Source of the DNA: Rhodeus uyekii
Lineage: Eukaryota; Chordata; Actinopteri; Cypriniformes; Acheilognathidae
Assembly: GCA_037043235.1 (NCBI GenBank)
Contig: JAWRVZ010000051.1
Coordinates: 1,890,001 to 1,954,000 of the forward strand
Length of the DNA: 64,000 nucleotides
Reading direction: 5' to 3'
Shown here: in pieces, positions 26,231 through 35,317 of the stretch
Layout: each line of letters opens with the position of its first letter
Position numbering within the stretch: position 1 is the stretch's first letter
The notes under the pieces: generated by a model
Databases searched by the model: none
Told to the model about the DNA's origin: nothing
What the model saw: only the letters and a program-made list of their open reading frames with translations
Position numbers and translations under genes: made by a program

Positions 26231-29200
26231 TGGTGTAAAGGCTGTACAGGAACAAATTTTTAAGGGCCCCTGGGCTTGTACAGTGGATGCAGGAGTTGCC
26301 AAAATGCTAATTGCAAATGTACTCTGTCCTCTGTGTGTCTCTCTCTCTCTCACTACGTTCGCAAAATACATAGAGGCCCTTGGCCCCACTTAATAACAGT
26401 AACCAGAAACACAAGCCTGAGACACAAGAAGGCAGTGGGGGGTAGAGTCCTCACACACCATGTGAATGAAGGCTCGCTTCACAGAGGCCATTTCTAGATC
26501 AACAGAGAAGTGAAAGAGAGGCAAAGCACAGAGAAAGATGAGGGAAAAACAAGAGCTCTATAGACAATAAGTCCAATTGCTTGAGTAAAGTCATGACAAA
26601 CCGATCAAAATCAAGCGATTAGTGCTCAATGAATGCCACCACAACATCACAGCTACCATTGGGAGTAATTTTTCCATTTAAAATCGGAATGTTGACTGTA
26701 ACAATTTAGATCATTTGCATATTCTTTTTTTCTTTGATCTTTTCAATTCTGATTTGTGCATAAAATTCACCGGCTTCCACGGCAGATCACACTATAATTA
26801 AATGCGTAATCACTTACTTTAATGTCTCTGTGTTTAACTCCATATGAGAGCATGCTGTGTGACTATCTTTTTATCGTTGCGGGTCAGTTCGGACCATGAT
26901 CTCGTCGCTCTGTAATCTGATATTGGCCACATTTAAAAAAAAACAACGTGAACAGCAAAAAGGTTGCAGTGTCAACACAGCCTCTTATGCTCATCAAAGC
27001 TGCAATTATTTGAGTAAAAACAGTGAAATATAATTACAATATAAAATGACTGCTTTCGATTTAAATATATTTTAAAATGTAATTTATTTCTGTGATGGCA
27101 AAGCTGAATTTTCACCAGCTACGCTAACCTGGTGGTCAGGCGACATTTCTTATTATTTTCAGAATGAATAGATTCTATTTAATTGATTTAAAATAATATT
27201 GTATCATTGTAACTTGTGAATGTATTTATTCGCTTTTGATTATTTTTAAGGTGTAACAATTTCTTCTGACACATTAGGAAAAAAAAAAGTAGTGGAAATA
27301 AAATAAAAAAAATGATATACATATGAAATTCCAGAAATAAAAAACACTTGCAAATCACATTATAATTATGATTACCATTTCCAAAGTGAAAAGTAAGAAT
27401 TTTCCAGATTTTGGAGAAGAAGTCTTTAAACATCTTTACTGTTTATGGCCTTTGTCTGGGTATACACCACATTTAACTTGACAAAGCTATGAAAGATATC
27501 CGCATAATAACACTACGTCTACCCTGACTACGGTTCACAATTGTTCTTTTTGAATTTATAAACAATGTTCCTAACATAAGCGCACACATGCAGAGATCAG
27601 CTGATCTGCTGGGGAGGTCAGTGCAAGGGAACGACAGATTCCAGTGACACAACATAACAACCCATATCACTGTGTAACGCCAACACTGTGACTCCCCTCG
27701 CTGCTTCTGTACTTGCCAGACCACCTGTTCCAACACATAAAAGGCCAAGCAGTTTCTTTCAACATATCTGGTCTGATTAGCTGTATATACATCCAGTTCA
27801 CCTTGTAACGGCTCAAAGGCAGAACACGATGTTACCCACACACAGTATAAGAGCTACAGTGTGCATAGTGAGCACAAAAAGGCCTTAAAATATGGCACCA
27901 GTGCACACATTCACAGAAGAAGAAGAGGAGAACCCACGGCTGCTGCTATGTGCATTAGCCCACATACCATCTGAATGTAAGTGAGAGGTAGGAGGAGCTC
28001 TGTCATATATAATGGGGGTGTTCAAGCTGTGCTGGTTGCCTGGATCGAGGAGAAGAGGAGGAGGGGGAGAGGAGGCACCAGCCCACCACTCCAACACGTA
28101 CACAGATCAGGGACACACACTGCCACCCTTCCCCCATGATCCATCAGGAAACGCAATCATGGAAAGCTGGAGGGGAAGGCAGGTTTGCATGGGAGATCCA
28201 CCTAACCTACATATAATAAAGGTTTTGCACAATGCAAACACTCAAACTTAAATGGGATTCCCGAGACGTTTCAGTAGCTCTGTCATCGAACGCACACTCA
28301 AAGTTCAAGCGATTCAATGACTTTCCATCCTCCAAGCGGTGTGAATGGACGGGAGAGCCGTCTAATGAGTCAGGCGAGTTGGAGAGATGCGAGGAGTTTA
28401 TTCAGCGCAGAAACACCGGTTGTGCTCTGGAGCAAAAGCGCTTCATGCATGATGCATTAACGCCAGTGCTGGTGTAGAGAATGTAGGTTACTTGCATATT
28501 CGGAAGCTGTGCAGATGATTTCTGATGCGTTTGGTGCACCAAAACTGGTAGTTTGATATATTTTTTTAATGCATGCTCAAGTTCATTGCAACCCGACTAT
28601 ATCAAGTGATTTAATAGCAAATCATTTTGCACCGAATTGCTTTCCGCCACCTGCTATTCTTAAAAGAAATATAAAAATGTAACATGCATTGCATATGCTA
28701 CATGCAAATAAAATAATGCAACATGTCATTTACAGAAATTAAAGACATTTTGTCCTGTCTATAGCATACTAATATATAATTTGATACTAATAGCAACAGA
28801 AAATGTTGTGGTGACAATTTTAGTTTTACAATAATCCATCGCCACTTCGCGGTTCAAGTTTCGTGGCCTCAGTGCATCGCGGATTTTTCAAAAATATTCA
28901 TCGAAAAATTCAAATTCAAAAATACCGCTATATCGGCAGATGTATTGCGTAAAGCGGTGGTCCCCAACCCCCGGATCAAATGGTCCGTGATCAAATCGCC
29001 CTCAATAGGTGTTTCGTTAAAAGGTCTGCGCCAAGTGAAAGTGAGGGTAGTCAGGCGAAAAAAAGGGAAGAAATCAAGCAAAACAATAATATAAAATAGA
29101 AAAGTTACAAAAAATACGTAAGCTAAGTTTAGTTATGTTAATTTAAGTTCACGCAAGTTATGTAGTGTTCGTGTAAGGTACGATACGGAATCAAGTGTCG

Positions 29201-32200
29201 ACGTACCACCCCCCCCCCCCTCCACACCTGCCGCTACTGTCTGTCTACTGTCTGAAAAAACTTATAATTAAAACCACATTTTATTTGATATCCCACAAAT
29301 CCTTATACTGTATACACGTACTATAATTATGTGTGTCTATACCAATAAAAAACATGTTTTCTTCCATTGTTACGGATCTAGAAACGAATTAATTCGTTTT
29401 CTATTATTTCTTATGGGAAAACATGATTCAAGATACGAACAATTCGAGAAACGAGCTCCGCCCTGAAACGGATTATGCTCGTATCTCAAGGTATTACTGT
29501 ATTAGATTAAAAATGCTCCTGTTGGCTGCTGTGTTCAGAATTCAGTTTTGTTTGATGTTTACTACATTCAGGAAGTGTATTTTCTGGGAGCTGATCAAAT
29601 AGAAAGGAAGTTCATATATCTGACTGCTTGTATTCACTGATGGAAATGTAGTAATATTGAAAATTGAAGATGCAACGCATCGTGATAGCGAATAAAATTG
29701 ACATGATAATTGTAATCGATTTGAATCGTGAGACCAGTGAAGACTCACATCCCTAATGTATATCCGAGGGAAACGGCTTCTGGGATGACAAACAACGTTG
29801 GGCAGAATTTGATTTTTATCCTTGGGAATTGATTGGAACATAGGAAGTTGGGCATTTCTAACTAAATGGGGACAATACACGTCATGAGGAGAACAGATGT
29901 CATTTGGAGGGGGAGGGGGAGTTAACATTTGATTAAAGATTATGATGCTCTATGAATAAAAACAATGATGTGCAATGACAAGTCGTGTATAATAATAATA
30001 AAAAAAAGAGAACCATACATTTTGATTTCATGGCGACTCTACATACTGTTTGGGGTCAGTAAGCTTTTTGTGAAAGAAATTAATGCTTTTATTCAAAATG
30101 AAAGTGAAGATATGACTTCTATTTCAAATATTGTTCTTTTGAATTTTCTATTCATTAAGGAATCCTGAAGAATAGTATCATCATTTGCATAAAAAGATTA
30201 AGCAGCCCACTATTTTTAACATTTATAAATGTGTCTTGAACAGCAAATCAGCATATTAGAGTGATTTTTGAAGGATCATGTGACACTGAAGACTGAAATA
30301 ATGATGCTGACAGCTTGACGTCACAGGACTAAATTGCATTTTAGAATATATTCAAATACAAAAAAATATTTTTTACAATATTACTATTATACTATATTTT
30401 TGATTAAACTGAGCATTTAATTTAGCAAATAGACAATATGCAAATAGACTAGGCATTATTTTGCTAGTAGACATTATGACTCCTTATAATATAAGGTGTC
30501 GAGTGATCACTTGTACTCTGCAATGACAAATCTTGAGACCGTTACATTAAAAACGCAGCTTCTTAATAAACTAAACCAACAACTTCCTCTGTACATCATA
30601 AGGCAGTATATAAATAGCTACAAACCCAGTGCTACCCTTGTTAGGCCTTAATATCCAGTTACAAGCTACACAAACATCCAGACACAGATTAGAGTTGGGG
30701 GACTATTTGCAGCCTGCGGCCCACACAATAACTAGACTTTTTACACAAGGTCATATTCCCAAAATGGTCCATCTTCATGATTCAGAAGCAGCAGCTTTGA
30801 TGACCCTATGCTGACCCGTTTTAGAGTTACCTTGTGGCTGTGAATCAGTATGCAGAGTATGAACACAACATGTGCTGTACAGTTAAACAATCTCCCCTTA
30901 GTGTAACAATAAGGTTTATCTGTCCCTGCTTTTCCTTTATTAGACCAGTCAGATTCAGAGTAACGCCGCATACAAGCCAATAAGAATCTGATGTGTAATA
31001 CACAGTTATGTGTATATGGATCAGTGAGATTTCACAGTGGGAAATCAATACAACCCCACAGAAAGAGTGCAAAGTGAGGATCCGCAAGTAAAAATCCCAT
31101 TAATTTTCTATATAGGAGAATTGATTTTCAATGAAAACATATGCACCTTTAAAAACAGACTTACTGAAAGAAATAAGGTTGTTAAACAATGGTATTTACT
31201 TTTATTAAAGCCATCAAACTGCATTAATTCAACCTTTTTATTTATTTTTTTATACTTGTGCTTAACAGCAGAATTCCTAGTGGGAAAACTACATTACCCA
31301 TGATTCTCCACCAATCAGAGAATCACGGCAAAATAACTCTTAAATAATGCTTTAGTGTAGTATAGGAATATTTTGCAATAAAAACTGTTTTTATTTACTA
31401 TTTAATTTTCAACATCTTTAAGTTAATAATTTTGCATGTCAGCAACATTTTTAATTGATTTAATTTCCAATGCTTCATGGGATTGTAGTTCTTTTCTACG
31501 GAGTTCGGTACTTTTGGTCTAATTTTCAAATGCATGTTTTGCTTCAAGTTCAAAGTTTGCAATAAGGTGATTCAGTTTATAACTGGTTGGTTTGGTTCAT
31601 GGCTTATAACAAAAGCTTTTTTTTCAAAATCCCTACGGGACAAAATACTACCGGAAACAAGGCCACCAAAAACTACTATATAGAAACCAAAGCAACCACA
31701 TAAAAACTTACCATGACTGCATGTGGTTAGAACAAAATAGAGTTTGAATGCTTCACGAGCATTTTTACTAAACATAAAAAACAGCACTGCCTGATAATAG
31801 GAGGCAAACAAGCAATTTATATTAAACAAAATAGTAATCAGCTCTACTAAAAAAATAAAATAAAATAGAAATAAGGCTACAGATTTCCCCCACTGACAGC
31901 GATGGACAGTTCCAGGCCCACTAATCAGATGATGCTGATGAAATCTGAGGTGTTGAGTAGTGAGTGAGTAAATTGTGACTATGGGATGTGGGTGGTGAGA
32001 GTCACAAGGAGAGAATTGAGCAGCATGTGAGTGTACGTCTCTCTCCGTGTTGCAAGTGGGATGGCGTGTTCTGACTGCATCTGCACAGGGATGAATCAGT
32101 GGGTGTGTTTGTGTCACGTACACACACACGACGCAGATATGTGCAGGTCTGCTCATTTAGAAATCACTCACGGGACACACGGCCCTTTCGAGTGATGTGT

Positions 32201-33155
32201 GTGAATCGTGTTCCTGGTTAGAGGGCGTATTGGGATTCGGAGGGAGAAAAACACAAGGAGCAAACACACTGTACACAAATAGATCTGTCATGATGCTATT
32301 AAAATCATGGATTCCTAGGTGGAAGTACCTGCTGCTGCAATTTTTCTTGCTTTTGATTTTTCGTTTCAAGCCATCCCTCTCTTTGTTGCTGGTGAAGGGT
32401 AACATGGAGGCATAGCCGTGCTCTGCTTCTGCAAATTCAAACATTAATCGAACAATTAGAAGCTCATTAGACCACAAAAGCATATTGACTTCCTTGAAAA
32501 TAAAGGCAATTGATTACAAATATTGACCTTTTTTAGTTCCTAAGCATTTGCTATTCATGCAGTACAACATAATAGAACAATTTCTTGACAAACGTCTTGC
32601 TTTGGGTCAGTGATGTAATCTGAACTGGAGTAAACCCAGTAGCCAGCCGAACCACAGCAGATAGGGGGGAAGGGGGATGCCCTCCACTGTAATCCAACAG
32701 CAGTGCTTCGAAAAATACATTTCACTTCCACAAATGCACACAAACAAGTCATCAAGCACCATTAAAATATACATATACGCCACACACGCTAGGGTTTTAT
32801 CCCTAGAGAGAGTTAAAAACACACTAGTGTCCCCTGTGAAAACAAGTGTATGGTGACTGACCATCACAGACTCAGACAGCTGAAGTGGCCACTTCTCGAC
32901 GTCTTGATCTTGCCCAAATATCACAACAAAAAAACGTCTGCATATCATGCATTCACTTCTAATAAATAGGTCGAAGCACCGTTTTTCTTTATAGCAAACA
33001 AGCACCTTAGCAACAGTGTCAGGATTCATTTGCATGGCAAAATAAAATTACATATGCATAGGGTTTAAAAAAATAACACTCATATACGTATCAAATACAT
33101 CTACATATACACACACACATATATATACATATACAAACACACACACACACTTATA

Positions 33156-33221
<66 letters not shown>

Positions 33222-33306
33222 CGCATTACGTCACTTTACCTCTTTCTCTTCGATCAAGATATTCAGCTGCTTCGATCAACATCTGCAGTTTCTCAATTGC
33301 CGTCAT
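9390..33306 (-). CDS. mxd1: MAX dimerization protein 1 (Mad1), six exons
   Basis: A nuclear bHLH-zipper repressor that pairs with MAX, binds E-boxes and recruits SIN3 corepressor, opposing MYC. Join on the minus strand: 33306-33240, 32428-32329, 25176-25147, 16333-16219, 14601-14442, 9583-9390. All introns are GT-AG and in frame, giving 221 residues, the length I recall for human MXD1. The SIN3-interaction helix is at about residues 5-20 (LQMLIEAAEYLDRRER). The basic region is near 57-70 (THNEMEKNRRAHLR, with the His/Glu/Arg DNA contacts), followed by helix-loop-helix to about 104 and a zipper at 105-140. The tail holds MDSMGSTISSD, an acidic EEVDVDVEGTDYL segment and DEGYSSASLRR. The YASMLPF motif and the VDVDVEGTDYL and DEGYSS tail fit MXD1 rather than MXD4. 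Confidence 0.95.
9641..10372 (+). mobile_element. tRNA-derived SINE split by a MITE
   Basis: The left part (9641-9741) has a pol III B-box-like GGGTTCGATCCCTGGG near 9692 and an upstream A-box-like TCAATCAGTAGAGC. The right part (10321-10372) is the family tail (AAGTCACTTCGGATAAAAG, then TGCATAAATG). The two parts are separated by the 9742-10320 element. Other copies lie at 38965-39085 and, inverted, at 49034-49142. Confidence 0.8.
9742..10320. mobile_element. MITE with CCGTATTTTTCC-type ends
   Basis: Starts CCGCATTTTTCCTGCATATA and ends with the inverted TATATGGGGGAAATACGG. TA is duplicated at 9740-9741 and 10321-10322, which points to Tc1/mariner-type integration. Subterminal ATAACCCGCACC motifs are repeated. 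A second copy lies inverted at 37325-37977. No transposase; the shared Arg-rich open frame in both copies has no recognisable domain. Confidence 0.85.
10373..12959. other. mxd1 intron 5, mostly unremarkable
   Basis: AT-rich intronic sequence. A degraded relative of the 24166-24451 MITE lies around 10905-11055, with CGTACGCACATTTGAG and TTATAAATGAGGCCC. No coding exon or intact element seen in the rest. Confidence 0.55.
12960..13282 (+). mobile_element. truncated pogo-like MITE
   Basis: Matches the right half of the 5195-5902 element, sharing AACCCC(T/C)GCTGTAAAACCA and GATCATATGCAATTACCC. It ends TATCTTAAGGCATTACTG followed by TA. The left terminus is missing. Confidence 0.75.
13370..14130. 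mobile_element. pogo/Tigger-like MITE (CAGTAGAACCCCCGAC ends)
   Basis: Begins CAGTAGAACCCCCGACTTAC and ends GTAAGTCGGGGTTCTACTG, a near-perfect inverted repeat flanked by TA. The 761-bp interior has a short coding-like stretch near 13889-13995, but no full transposase. It belongs to a different family from the 5195 element, though the CAGT start is shared. Confidence 0.85.
14442..14601 (-). CDS. mxd1: mxd1 exon 5 (leucine zipper)
   Basis: 160 nt after TTTGCAG, with donor GTATAT. Encodes RLEDGERKAQHTIDQLQREQ and the rest of the zipper, then MDSMGSTISSDKSDSDQ. Ends in phase 1. Confidence 0.95.
14602..16218. other. mxd1 intron 4
   Basis: AT-rich. The segment 15690-15975 is clearly related to 18100-18385: both have TATTTGAGAATCG and AACAAGCTGGTGAATATTTT. 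A G-rich run lies at 16036-16052. No exon seen. Confidence 0.6.
15690..15975 (+). repeat. dispersed repeat related to the TTAA MITE at 18075
   Basis: Shares several collinear blocks with 18100-18385, including TGATCATTATAAA, GTAGTTGAT and GAATATTTTGAATAAA. Its TTAA/CCCTTT ends are not preserved, so it is an older or divergent copy. Confidence 0.65.
16219..16333 (-). CDS. mxd1: mxd1 exon 4 (helix-loop-helix)
   Basis: 115 nt, acceptor CCAG, donor GTATGT. Encodes RAHLRLCLERLKSLVPLGPD followed by SNRHTTLSLLMRAKEHIK, the HLH core. Confidence 0.96.
16681..17154. mobile_element. TTAA-flanked MITE (piggyBac-like)
   Basis: The left end TTAAAGGGTTCCTATTATG is inverted on the right (CATAATAGGTCCTCTTTAA). 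The outermost TTAA on both sides fits a TTAA target duplication, the hallmark of piggyBac-type integration. The interior of about 470 bp has no transposase. Confidence 0.75.
17155..17836. other. mxd1 intron 3 segment
   Basis: No exon supported. A TA run lies at about 17768-17792, directly before the Tigger-like element. An open frame at 17256-17553 has no recognisable features. Confidence 0.5.
18075..18473. mobile_element. TTAA-flanked MITE nested in the Tigger element
   Basis: TTAACCCTTTTGCA at the left is inverted at the right as GCGAAAGGGTTAA. The TTAA on each side together with the CCCTTT terminus suggests a piggyBac-like non-autonomous element. It must be younger than its host element. 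Confidence 0.75.
18495..18740 (+). pseudogene. Tigger transposase fragment (CENP-B-type HTH)
   Basis: Encodes MEKLLLVWVKEKELAGDTVT, then ICEKARSVYADLVKK and a block ending HGWFDNFKKRTGIHSVVRHG. This is the CENP-B/Tigger DNA-binding domain, close to the pogo-family pattern of WxxxKxLxGDxxxxxxICEKA and GWxxxFKKRxGIHS. The DDE catalytic domain is absent, deleted before the right terminus, so it is a binding-domain remnant only. Confidence 0.85.
19246..19505. repeat. two (TA)n microsatellites
   Basis: TA runs at about 19246-19283 and 19467-19505, separated by AT-rich sequence that carries inverted motif copies. Confidence 0.85.
21212..21313 (+). repeat. 51-bp tandem duplicate
   Basis: Two copies starting at 21212 and 21263. 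Both begin GCTGAAG(A/C)TCAAACGTGACG and end CCTCATTGGTTCT, with a few differences. Confidence 0.85.
22331..22489 (+). pseudogene. THAP-domain transposase fragment
   Basis: Reads MVNTCSFKDRTNRADDSVKR, then RSFYTKPVV, then LSEERQRTWLANRK. The pattern of Cys near the start, NR, a short SFY/P core and LSEERRxxWL fits the THAP zinc-binding domain seen in P-, Kolobok- and ISL2EU-type transposases. The second Cys of the first pair is not seen, and the frame stops after the THAP region. Confidence 0.6.
22888..23292 (-). pseudogene. SWIM/YqaJ-type element gene, N-terminal exons
   Basis: The minus strand starts MAPKSGKYKYGLEKVLRERY (from 23292), with a GTAAGC donor at about 23223. An acceptor TTTTAG near 23090 is followed by EDLKSYKSLEAYQFVNGWVK, then DVIVVEVSDNVLVMATV. 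The SYKSLEAYxxFVxGWVxD motif is the one I associate with fish proteins carrying a SWIM zinc finger and a YqaJ-like nuclease. The nuclease part is missing. Confidence 0.6.
23444..23500. repeat. hAT-like terminal fragment
   Basis: Contains CAGGGGTGGCCGAGCTGCAT and GCGGCTCTTTGACTG. CAGGGGTGxCC termini are typical of hAT-type elements. The other end was not found. Confidence 0.4.
23662..23995 (+). pseudogene. YqaJ-type element gene, frameshifted
   Basis: Starts MAGKPCDNSVARSVLYRDKL and continues DPLEKSRYIEKLKLIDGEDP. After a frameshift it resumes as SAYTQEQLKSLKGLDA, with AYVCADNKHVAVTAK before a GTAGGG donor. LKSLKGLDA corresponds to LKSYKSLEA of the minus-strand copy in element 1, so the two genes are homologous but divergent. 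Confidence 0.6.
24166..24451. mobile_element. MITE with GGGGTCTCATTTATAAA ends
   Basis: The left end GGGGTCTCATTTATAAAGTG is inverted at the right (TTATAAATGAGACCCCTG). CGTACGCACA motifs occur near both ends. About 286 bp, non-coding. A degraded relative lies at 10905-11055. It sits inside THAP/YqaJ element 2. Confidence 0.8.
24610..24723 (-). pseudogene. THAP-like zinc finger fragment
   Basis: The minus strand reads MPKAKRNYCNVEGCHNRSEV, then PKDTIIAFQTSFPTAG. C-x4-C followed by xNRS close to the initiator Met matches the start of THAP domains. The rest of the domain is missing. Confidence 0.6.
24854..25146. other. mxd1 intron 3, exon-proximal part
   Basis: About 290 bp between THAP/YqaJ element 2 and exon 3. 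Nothing recognised. Confidence 0.5.
25147..25176 (-). CDS. mxd1: mxd1 exon 3 (30-nt microexon)
   Basis: Acceptor CTACAG, donor GTATGT. Adds STHNEMEKN with Arg codons split at both ends, that is, the DNA-contacting basic region. Frame with its neighbours is exact. Confidence 0.95.
25177..28830. other. mxd1 intron 2, right part
   Basis: G run at about 25949-25967, TG run at 26191-26227, otherwise AT-rich. Open frames at 27473-27841 and 27885-28103 have no recognisable family or splice context. No exon seen. Confidence 0.55.
26191..26227. repeat. (TG)n microsatellite
   Basis: About 18 TG units, intronic. Confidence 0.95.
28831..29499 (-). mobile_element. composite pogo-like MITE remnants
   Basis: The right end CGTATCTCAAGGTATTACTG followed by TA, and the interior (ACATGTTTT.TTCCATTGTTA), are the inverted left half of the 5195-5902 family. 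The left end (28831-28945: AATCCATCGCCACTTCGCGG) is the terminus of a different pogo-type family. A hAT-like GGTCCCCAACCCCCGGATCA lies between them near 28961. Several elements are merged here; a C run follows at 29209-29220. Confidence 0.6.
29500..32328. other. mxd1 intron 2, left part
   Basis: A dispersed repeat at about 30060-30320 (AAGGATCATGTGACACTGAAG) is the inverted relative of 1168-1230. Segments near 31070-31520 look like dispersed fish repeat. A long open frame at 31572-32156 (minus) is without recognisable domains. No exon seen before 32329. Confidence 0.55.
30060..30320 (-). repeat. dispersed AT-rich fish repeat
   Basis: Shares GATCATGTGACACTGAAGAC and flanking order (inverted) with 1168-1230, and in related form with 36470-36650 and shorter stretches near 46330, 50040 and 58660. 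Confidence 0.55.
32329..32428 (-). CDS. mxd1: mxd1 exon 2
   Basis: 100 nt after TTTGCAG, donor GTACTT. Encodes EAEHGYASMLPFTSNKERDG and a Lys/Arg-rich stretch ending KKNCSSR. AEHGYASxLP is the family signature after the SIN3-interaction helix. Confidence 0.96.
32429..33158. other. mxd1 intron 1
   Basis: No exon or intact element seen. AC and TA runs lie at its upstream end (33109-33213). Confidence 0.5.
33159..33213. repeat. (TA)n microsatellite beside exon 1
   Basis: About 27 TA units ending some 25 bp from the exon 1 donor of mxd1. Confidence 0.95.
33240..33306 (-). CDS. mxd1: mxd1 exon 1 (start)
   Basis: The ATG at 33306-33304 begins MTAIEKLQMLIEAAEYLDRR; donor GTAAAG. The start is chosen because it opens directly into the SIN3-interaction helix, as in MXD1. 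Its N-terminus is a little shorter or different from the mammalian MAAAVRMNIQ start I recall. Confidence 0.92.
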
Positions 33307-34479
33307 TTTAAGGAATAAACACCGATTAAAAAAAAACACGACAATCCGGGTGAGAAATAAAAACAAGCAGCAGCCTTTCGTTCCTTCACGATTCTTCCTC
33401 TTCTATCGTTTTTAGAGTAAGAAAAAAATCCAGTCAGACGAATTTACAAAATATTTTTGTATAAGGCAGCGAGGGAAATGTTGTTGTTGATAAAATGTGT
33501 AAAAAATGGGCAATAAGAAAAATCGTACACAAATAAACACGCTGGTTTCCAAATAGCAGGATGATAAAAACCGAATAAAAAATGTCCCTCAGCTGCCAGA
33601 AAAATAAATTAACTAGTCCTGTTCATATTAAACCAGAATTTGGACGTTAAATGTTAAAATTGTGAGAACACGACACGAGCAACAACAACAAAAAACCTTC
33701 CAGGTTTGCAGAATCTGGCAACTCTTCCTGAAAGCATGAAAGTGGTGACACTCAGGAAGGACTAAAGACTTTTATAGATGAGCTGTCAAACTGATAAGAG
33801 CTCACAGCTTTAGTTCTGCACTTGGTCAGTTTTTAGGCTCTGGTACTGACAGAAAACTAGAGACCATCGGTGACTCGTTGAGAGAAAGAGACCAAAAATA
33901 CTGGATTGACAGCTCGATTTGATGAGGGTTGCTGGTTGCCAGATTGTACAAATAGTCACACACACACACACAAAAGTGTATTTGCGCAGCTGGTGATATT
34001 ATTTTTTGTTATTATATATATTTGTTTAGCTTTGGTGCTGCTGTGCTGGTTGCTGGCTGGAAAACAAACAGCGTTCAACCCCAATTCCTTGTTGTTGTTG
34101 TTAAAAAAAGCGTAAATGTTTTTAATATGCCTGTCAAGCGAGATGGTAGGCAATATTATGTAGTATAGCAATAAAAAAGAAAAATTTCTTGATTGATCGC
34201 TGGAAAAAAGCGTTGAAAACAGGCTTGAAATAAAAACACACGGCCTCCAAAAGTCCAAACAATTGCTGGTTTCGATATTTCAAGCGTGACAGACGGTCTG
34301 GCTACTTATTAAACAGCTCTAATTGCGCGTGCTAAGCTGGTGGCTGTGTGCAACTGAGGAAAATTAATCAAAAATAGGACAAAAACACACAGCTAGCGAA
34401 ACCATAACGTCGTTGAGCCAGGAAGATGAGATGTTTGCTAGCTGCTGTCATGTTACTGTATGCCTGTCAGGGGCTCTGG
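33307..34479. other. mxd1 5' UTR and proximal flank
   Basis: Probable 5' leader and near-upstream sequence. No other gene recognised. It is AT-rich with a short CA run (33957-33972). Confidence 0.5.
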
Positions 34480-34810
34480 GGAACACGCGATGCTATTGGA
34501 TGGACGATACCGGAAGCGATCATCTCATTGGATGCGTTTGCTGTCAATCTAACGGATCGTGTCTGGAGCGAGCCAATGGCTGAGGTGTATTATAAAGCGT
34601 GAATAAATGACTGCTGTAATGCGATTCCGCAAGATAATGGTGCAACTAAGCAACACTGTAGCGCCATTTTGGAGCGAAGGTACAACCTGTGCCGTAGTAT
34701 TCTTGCATTCGCTCCTGAGCCAAAATGGATTGTTATGCAAATCGTGTATTGTTGTTATGCTATAATTGGCTGGACCGCCACAGCGCTGTTGCCTGTGATT
34801 GGACGCCTTT
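34480..34810 (-). promoter_or_regulatory. CCAAT-box cluster, candidate mxd1 promoter
   Basis: Five CCAAT motifs, in both orientations, start at 34495, 34527, 34573, 34765 and 34798. An ETS-like ACCGGAAG lies at about 34509. The block lies about 1.2-1.5 kb upstream of the mxd1 start codon and is richer in CpG than its surroundings. Use as a promoter is inference. Confidence 0.4.
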
Positions 34811-35029
34811 GAAATGTTCCGGTACTCATAACAGACACACCTCCTTTCTACATGCTGATAGTTAAAATGACTTCAGATGAATTGTACGTTTTAAACAGAT
34901 AGCAATGGAATTATTTTAACTTTTTTATTTCTCTGGTCCTTCTTAGATTAATTAAGCACCATTAAAATACGTGTTTTTTCCCCAATAAAGAATTATGCTA
35001 AAATGGCACAATAATGGACAAAAACATTC

Positions 35030-35262
35030 ATCAAGAGTTCCCATTTTATTCAGCACTGCAAGGTTTTCGCTAAATACGATATTATCCACAATATCAAAAT
35101 CATTTTTAAAATTAGCTACTACAAACTAAACTTACAGCCATTGACTGAAAAACAAAGCATACGAGAAAAGAAAAAACGCTGGAACACATATTTACATAAA
35201 CTCAGAGAAGGAAAAGAAATGGATTTCATCAGGTCGCTAAGACATTGCTCCCGACGACTCCA
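35030..35262 (-). other. snrnp27: snrnp27 3' UTR
   Basis: Follows the snrnp27 stop codon. A minus-strand AATAAA lies at 35050-35045. The UTR is about 230 bp. Confidence 0.7.
35045..35050 (-). terminator. snrnp27: snrnp27 polyadenylation signal
   Basis: AATAAA on the minus strand, about 210 bp after the stop codon. Confidence 0.65.
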
Positions 35263-35317
35263 TCAAGCTATGAAATCCAAGGGTCTGTTGAAACCACCTT
35301 TCCTGTTCATGTATTGC
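35263..35317 (-). CDS. snrnp27: snrnp27 exon 6 (last)
   Basis: Acceptor CTCTTGCAG. Encodes QYMNRKGGFNRPLDFIA and TGA. Confidence 0.95.

Noticed and set aside
31572..32156. 194-residue minus-strand open frame next to mxd1 exon 2
   Set aside because: No recognisable domain, mixed low-complexity content, no splice context. Likely chance in intronic sequence.
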